Positions 60,679 to 64,000 of a DNA stretch of 64,000 bases are shown here, piece by piece. Both the position numbers and the translations under genes were made by a program. The stretch is from NCBI GenBank assembly GCA_963693085.1, contig OY856412.1:1130099744-1130163743 (forward strand), written 5' to 3'. The notes beneath the pieces were generated by a model. The model made no database searches, was not told the DNA's origin, and worked only from the letters and a program-made list of their open reading frames with translations. The stretch is from Alisma plantago-aquatica (lineage: Eukaryota > Streptophyta > Magnoliopsida > Alismatales > Alismataceae). How positions within the stretch are numbered: position 1 is the stretch's first letter; every line of letters starts with the position of its first letter.

Positions 60679-61472
60679 ATGGCTCTAAGGCCCAACCTAC
60701 ATTTAGACAACACAATCCGTAGATGATGAATATTCATTACATGTAATGTATGAATTGGCCTTGGGTTATCTTAAAATAATGATGTCAATTCAATACAATT
60801 TTACTAAAAGTAATGGCTAACCTATAATTTCAAAACACAACAAATCTTGGTACATAACATATTCTTATCTTTAAGAATGAAAGGCCTTCACCTTTCAATG
60901 GTGATTGGTGATTATAAACACATTAGAATTTTAGATATATATCTCTCCATAATTTAGTCATCTCAACGTCCTTTGCTTTGGGTTGGATTGTTATCACATG
61001 GCCAAATACTAACAATGCATATATGTAGTGGTGTAGAAACATGTAGATATTCATAGTAGATATGATGACAAAATTTGGTTAAGTAACATGTTCAACGGGT
61101 AAAAGAAAGGGGAAATTTTAACTTTGAAGATAAAAGTTAAACCGTGCCACTCATATATATGAATTTTTACACCTTGATTATAAAAATATTATTCCGTGAG
61201 TAATATGAGTAAAAATAAAGGAATGATGGTTGCAATACTACAACATAGTAGTATCTTTTTTATTGTTTGTCTTTTAAGTTGACTTTATCATATCAAACTT
61301 GTGGCCTCATAGTAATTTTAAGAACCTCTAGATATAGTATTAAATCTTCTTCTATATTTTGAATCTAATTGAACTTCCAAATAAAGTAAGTGTACTTTCT
61401 TAAACTAAACCAATATTCAAAGATAAAAAATCTTGAATCCTCATTATTTGACATTGATAAGAATGTACTTAG

Positions 61473-61474
<2 letters not shown>
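60679..61474. other. No gene recognised
   Basis: AT-rich; no structured feature seen before the TA microsatellite. Confidence 0.5.

Positions 61475-61549
<75 letters not shown>
61475..61549. repeat. (TA)n microsatellite, ~75 bp
   Basis: Uninterrupted alternating A/T abutting MITE 1. Confidence 0.95.
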
Positions 61550-61552
<3 letters not shown>

Positions 61553-61952
61553 CAACGATCCAGTGAGAAACATATCTGGTGAGAGCATGAGAGGCATTTG
61601 AATAACTCTCAACATAGATCAATTTTTCATAATCCAACCATACAGATTACTAGTATACCTTAATATCTACCTTCCTATAAAATTTTATCACCATCCAATT
61701 TGTAGATCATTCACAACAACCAAATATTTTTCAACGCTCTATATTGAATTTCAGGCTGACCGTTGGATGTAAAAAGTGTATATCGTACATATGGACATGT
61801 AAACAATGTCTAATTGTAATGATTTTTTGCGACAAGGTAAATGAAATGATGCTTTTTCCATCTATATGGTTGGATTTTAAAAAATAGTTACTAATTTGTA
61901 GTTATTCAAATGCCTCTCATGCTCTCACCGTAGGATGTTTCTCACTGGATCG

Positions 61953-61960
<8 letters not shown>
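61549..61960. mobile_element. MITE 1, ~60-bp terminal inverted repeats, set in TA microsatellites
   Basis: Left end AGGGCAACGATCCAGTGAG; the inverted right end reads AGGGTAGCGATCCAGTGAG. The repeat continues inward through GGTGAGAGCATGAGAGGC, then ATTTGAATAACT on both arms. About 410 bp, no coding capacity. Both ends join (TA)n runs, consistent with TA target choice. Confidence 0.85.

Positions 61961-62029
<69 letters not shown>
61960..62029. repeat. (TA)n(GA)n compound microsatellite
   Basis: TA repeats to about 61991, then (GA)n to about 62029, joining MITE 1 to MITE 2. Confidence 0.95.
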
Positions 62030-62033
<4 letters not shown>

Positions 62034-62420
62034 GCTAGAATACACTCGAGTGAATCCGGAGCGGAATACACTCAAGTAGTTTTTCATGATGCAATATTTT
62101 TTTTGAAAATCTAATCCATAGATCTTCTTAAACATCTTGTGAACAACTCATACGCAAAATTTGAGCACATTTGGATATGTATAGCTCATGTTATGAAGAC
62201 CGCAAAAATTATACATTTTAAATTAGTTTTGTGCGTCCATTTTGTTGCCCTTGGATGAGTGACTTACACTCATCCAAATGGGCTCAAAATTTGTATGTAG
62301 CCTAGTTATAGTATGACGGTGAAGATCAATGGTTTACATTTTACAAAAAAATAGTGTTGATATGCAAACACACTTGAGTGTATTCGTGCGATCCGTACAC
62401 TCGAGTGTATTCTAACCTGG

Positions 62421-62423
<3 letters not shown>
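62028..62423. mobile_element. MITE 2, ~28-bp TIRs continuing into GA/CT tracts
   Basis: Left end GAGTCAGGCTAGAATACACT then CGAGTG; inverted right end GAGAGCCAGGTTAGAATACA then CTCGAGTG. A second inner pair (GGAATACACTCAAGT with ACTTGAGTGTATTCG) strengthens the inverted structure. About 395 bp, no coding. Confidence 0.82.

Positions 62424-62492
<69 letters not shown>
62421..62492. repeat. (CT)n(TA)n compound microsatellite
   Basis: Mirror image of the (TA)n(GA)n tract on the other side of MITE 2. Confidence 0.95.
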
Positions 62493-62494
<2 letters not shown>

Positions 62495-64000
62495 TATCTC
62501 TTAAAATGGATAACTACAAATTTTGAAAATCTTAACTTAACATGTACAAATTATTGGATACTCATCAAACTACTACCCATCATCACTTACATTACACAAA
62601 CTTGCTTGGAAGTCTTGTTTATAAGCTTCATCATATCCTAGATAGAAACAAAGTTATCTAAATATATTTTATTTTCTATGAAATATTTAGGAAAATGTCA
62701 TATTATACATGTAAGTTGATAATTTTCGGTGTGAATACTATGGTATATTACCTGTACTATTTCATATCTAGTTATTTAATATTTGTTAAATTGTTACTAT
62801 AAGATTTAAATTTGTAAGAATTTTTTCATGTTTATCTAATTTTATCCGATGGAAGACCCCCTATGAGATAACATAAAGAAAAGTAATATTTATCAATATT
62901 ATGTAAATATTTTTGCAATTGAAACAATACAAATCTTGATTTTGTTTCCTGAAAGAAAAAGAGACTCATTACGGTTTCACGCACTTGATCCCTATTTGAT
63001 AAGCAAGCTTTATCTTTTACAAATACGTAGTAGTTTTGGAATTTTAATTTTACAATGAATTTAGTTTGAAATTTAAAAATAAAAGTTCTCAAAGTGATTC
63101 AAATTGAATTTCATCTATTGTCCTAAATAGTGATTAATTCACCTTAAATTATTTGGTTACCCAAATTTTTTAATTTTCTTGCAATATGAGTAAAAATTGT
63201 ACATTTATGTAAATTTGATAACAATTTCTTGCAAATCATTTTCTATATTTAAAATATGGATATAATATTCTCTAACAAAGAATATCAATATTTTGTAATG
63301 ATAAAATAGGGAAGGTTCTGCATTCTTCCTCCCCTACAATAATGTTTTCTTTCCCTAACAAATAATATATACATAATAATATTAGTTATATTTTATCGGA
63401 CATGTACATTAAATTTGTAAGCATGCACCATAATTCAATTCTTTAATATGTTTCTAAAAGAATAAATTCATTTTTATTTACTAATAATCAGAAACATGGT
63501 ATGTTCTCTCCCATGTTTATTACGTATAGGAGAAAAATATTGAAATTTAGCATGTACATAAGTTTTAGTAACTTGCAAGCTAATACAAAAGTGTATATAT
63601 ATATACAGGATGATCATATCCCCACGTATGGAGATAAAAGAAATGATCGCATGGGTCATTTCTTTTTAGTCTTGTACTTTTACTTTGATTTTTCACTCTT
63701 TAAATAATGCAATATAATTTTAATAAACATTTATGTTTTATACAAAGAAATGTTTTCTTGTATGGTGCACATCTTCGAAGAACAAAAATCTACAATTTTT
63801 ATTGTGGTAGTATTATCCCTTGCCACATATGTTTTATCTAGGTAAAGACGACTCATACCTGGTTAGACTATTATCGTCATATGGAGTCAACCAACATATC
63901 CTTATTTGTTTCAGATTTCATTCTATAGAGAATTATATGTTTTGATGTATGACAATTATATGATTAACAAAAATCACAAAGGGTATTCATCATTGACATG
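62493..64000. other. No gene recognised
   Basis: Very AT-rich sequence with short frames only and no structured feature beyond short AT runs (for example near 63595). Confidence 0.5.

Noticed and set aside
61365..62641. Frames encoding (YI)n and (LS)n proteins
   Set aside because: These are translations of TA and CT/GA microsatellites.

Overview
The window looks like transposon-dense nuclear DNA from a flowering plant. It is AT-rich and has almost no intact genes. It carries plant-type CACTA, Ty1/copia, Ty3/gypsy (Athila-like and chromovirus-like), LINE, SINE and MITE sequences, plus a decayed gene with a plant mobile domain (PMD). I cannot name the species. I see no intact conventional host gene, rRNA gene, functional tRNA gene or CRISPR locus.

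Layout. 1-6.3 kb: no recognisable gene; one tandem duplication and one ~390-bp foldback. 7.3-8.9 kb: stop-riddled gypsy gag; the matching protease, reverse transcriptase and integrase remains lie at 25.6-30.8 kb, so about 16 kb of insertions separates the two halves. 9.25-10.36 and 24.38-25.5 kb: probably two halves of an older minus-strand LTR. 10,358-24,377: a 14-kb CACTA (En/Spm) element with both termini, a TNP2 transposase gene broken by two stops and a frameshift, a second multi-exon gene (Transposase_24/tnpA-like), a ~680-bp inverted repeat, LINE fragments and a 33-bp subterminal array. 30,825-37,849: a minus-strand copia element encoding only gag, with two ~1.6-kb LTRs, PBS, PPT and a candidate AGAAC target duplication. 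38.9-40.1 kb: minus-strand exons of a decayed PMD gene. About 41.2-47.8 kb: Athila-like gypsy with LTR, tRNA-Asp-type PBS and ruined gag-pol. 48,312-56,179: minus-strand non-coding LTR element (two ~2.85-kb LTRs, TSD GCTAG) that looks like a gutted chromovirus. 56.2-59.6 kb: LTR-like sequence with a degenerate ~24-bp motif array. 60.56 kb: 106-bp SINE-like insertion in a 15-bp target duplication. 61.5-62.5 kb: two unrelated MITEs embedded in TA/GA microsatellites.

The most unusual signal is a recurring architecture in LTR promoters. The copia U3 has four palindromes (arms TCGGTCGAGTT / AACTCGACCGA) at 64-65-bp spacing with unrelated spacers, about 150-380 bp upstream of the TATA box; two more sit in the internal region, 65 bp apart. 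The Athila-like LTR has six different palindromes (ACCATCRGTTC-type) at about 60-bp spacing, 180-490 bp upstream of its TATA box. The LTR cut by the CACTA element has two more (core TGGTTCACC). Another LTR-like stretch has ACCATYGGTTG words about every 24 bp. This suggests that unrelated retrotransposons acquired phased dimer-binding or cruciform/hairpin arrays upstream of their promoters. The function is inferred; the repeats and spacing were read directly.
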